From Alphaproteobacteria bacterium (GTDB taxonomy: Bacteria > Pseudomonadota > Alphaproteobacteria > Micropepsales > Micropepsaceae): a stretch of DNA of 64,000 nt. Below the pieces are notes generated by a model. That model did no database searches, was not told the origin of the DNA, and saw only the letters and a list, made by a program, of their open reading frames with translations. The stretch lies in assembly GCA_947462105.1 (NCBI GenBank), contig CANHNJ010000002.1:96319-160318 (forward strand), in the 5' to 3' direction. This document shows positions 63,021 through 64,000 of the stretch, piece after piece; within the stretch, counting starts at the first letter, position 1; every line of letters begins with the position of its first letter. A program made the translations under genes and the position numbers.

Positions 63021-64000
63021 ATGCAGGACATCACCATCACCGGCGTGAAGGCGCGGGCCGTCAATGTGCCGTTGCGCAAGCCCCATCCCACGGCGGGCGG
63101 CACGGTGCTGTCGGCGCCGCTGGTGCTGATTGACCTTGAAACAGATGCGGGCGTGACCGGCCGCACCTACCTGTTCTGCTACACCGCCTTCGCGCTGGTT
63201 CCCGTGGCGAAGCTGGTGGAAAGCTTTGGCGCCCTGATCGTGGGTGACAGGCTGCAGCCATTGGAGCTCTTCAAGAAGATCCAGGGCCGCTTGCGCCTGC
63301 TGGGGCCACAGGGCCTCACCGGCATGGCGGCGGCGGGCATCGACATGGCGGCGTGGGATGCGCTGGCGGTGGCGCATGGCGTACCGCTGGCGAGTTTGCT
63401 GGGCGGCAAGCCGACGCCCGTGCCGGCCTATTCCAGTTGCGCCATGGCGGGTGTCGCGGGCGCCGAGGTCGATGTGGCAGAGCAGGTGGCGCTGGGCTTC
63501 GACGCCATCAAGCTCAAGATCGGTTACGCCGATGTGGCGCAGGACCGCGCCGTGCTGGCAGCGGCGCAGAAGGCAGGTGGCGGCAAACTCAAGCTACTGG
63601 TGGATTACAACCAGTCGCTCGATGTCACTGCGGCCATCGCGCGGGTAAAGGCGCTGGATGATTTGAACCTGGTCTGGGTTGAGGAGCCCACCACCGCCGA
63701 CGATTATGCCGGGCATGCCGCCATCGCCGCGGCTGTCGCGACCCCGATCCAGATCGGCGAGAACATGTGGAGTCCGATGGATTTCCAGAAGGCCATCGCG
63801 GCGGGCGTCACCGACGGCATCATGCTGGACGTGATGAAGATCGGCGGCGTTACCGGCTGGATGAAGGCGGTGGCGCTGGCCGAAACCTACGGCATCCGCG
63901 TCGCCAGCCATCTCTTCCCGGAAGTCAGTGCCCAGTTGATGAGTGTCACCAAGGGGGCGCAACTGCTGGAATGGCAGGACTGGGTCGAGCCCGTGCTGGC
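63021..64000 (+). CDS. mandelate racemase-like enolase-superfamily enzyme (3' end outside window)
   Basis: 327 codons from ATG 63021 run off the right edge (the family is about 360 aa). Every catalytic residue of Pseudomonas putida mandelate racemase appears at the same residue number: Lys164 and Lys166 (AIKLKIGYA), Asp195 (LVDYNQS), Glu221 (VEEPT), Glu247 (IGENM), Asp270 (LDVMKIGGVTGW), His297 (ASHLFPE) and Glu317 (LLEWQ). The capping loop keeps Thr24 and Val29 but differs at 22, 23 and 26 (PHPTAGG). An alpha-hydroxy-acid racemase acting on a related substrate is likely. Divergent from the broken permease. Confidence 0.92.
   Translation, partial: MQDITITGVKARAVNVPLRKPHPTAGGTVLSAPLVLIDLETDAGVTGRTYLFCYTAFALVPVAKLVESFGALIVGDRLQPLELFKKIQGRLRLLGPQGLTGMAAAGIDMAAWDALAVAHGVPLASLLGGKPTPVPAYSSCAMAGVAGAEVDVAEQVALGFDAIKLKIGYADVAQDRAVLAAAQKAGGGKLKLLVDYNQSLDVTAAIARVKALDDLNLVWVEEPTTADDYAGHAAIAAAVATPIQIGENMWSPMDFQKAIAAGVTDGIMLDVMKIGGVTGWMKAVALAETYGIRVASHLFPEVSAQLMSVTKGAQLLEWQDWVEPVL

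Overview
The window is chromosomal DNA from a high-GC alphaproteobacterium. The evidence is gene content and order: zapA, a candidate 6S RNA and fau in a row; ruvCAB; tolQRAB-pal-cpoB; mreBCD-mrdA-rodA; class I fructose-bisphosphate aldolase beside pgk and gap; an MlaD paralogue; PadR and RcnB families; and leader-peptide attenuators ahead of ilvBN and leuA. I cannot fix the genus. A non-model order such as Micropepsales (Rhizomicrobium-like), Parvibaculales or Caulobacterales is plausible. No phage, insertion sequence, CRISPR array or rRNA was seen, and codon use is uniform, so this is mostly core genome with a few accessory genes.

Layout. 1-3.5 kb: minus-strand efp-suhB-OmpA group, a small lipoprotein and thiE. 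3.7-7.2 kb: minus-strand glycolytic operon gap-(97-aa membrane protein)-pgk-fba with overlapping start and stop codons. 7.4-9.8 kb: coiled-coil gene, zapA, candidate 6S RNA, fau, ymdB. 9.8-13.2 kb: stress and resistance genes, namely padR with a B3-type metallo-beta-lactamase and ahpCD behind a Fur-superfamily-like operator. 13.4-18.9 kb: yebC, an orphan mlaD, a Kef-type antiporter, ruvCAB-ybgC. 18.9-25.2 kb: the complete Tol-Pal envelope system and tilS. 25.4-30.4 kb: ftsH, a Sul-like folP, glmM, thiD. 30.4-38.1 kb: a methyltransferase gene broken by an amber codon, purA, an RcnB-like gene, GNAT-folA, a 2OG oxygenase, mrp, a DegP-type protease. 38.1-44.2 kb: serB and miaA, then ilvBN-lysE-ilvC behind a leader-peptide attenuator. 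44.2-49.2 kb: a GFA protein, a soluble histidine kinase, and an ABC importer with a fused double permease. 49.6-51.4 kb: a leucine-codon leader peptide, attenuator and leuA. 51.5-57.2 kb: the cell-shape (rod) operon. 57.4-64 kb: tRNA-Lys, two tandem cold-shock genes (one a novel-looking fusion), transporters (one frameshifted), an exported methyltransferase, and the start of a mandelate racemase homologue.

How the genes work together. Branched-chain amino acid synthesis (ilvBN, ilvC, leuA) is controlled by ribosome stalling at two separate attenuators. Envelope biogenesis dominates (Tol-Pal, Mre/Rod, glmM, OmpA, DegP, FtsH). Folate metabolism is spread over fau, folP and folA, and thiamine over thiE and thiD.

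Most unusual items. (1) A 337-aa protein at 57520-58533 joins a cold-shock domain to an ArsC-fold domain that has lost its catalytic cysteine and two of three substrate arginines, followed by a histone-like Lys/Ala/Pro tail. I know of no description of it. (2) The chromosomal folP carries the hallmark motifs of mobile sulfonamide-resistance (Sul) enzymes. (3) The ilvBN leader peptide appears to be translated from a leaderless mRNA. (4) A roughly 100-bp intergenic repeat occurs in two good and two partial copies. (5) A PadR operator palindrome lies ahead of a padR/B3-beta-lactamase pair.
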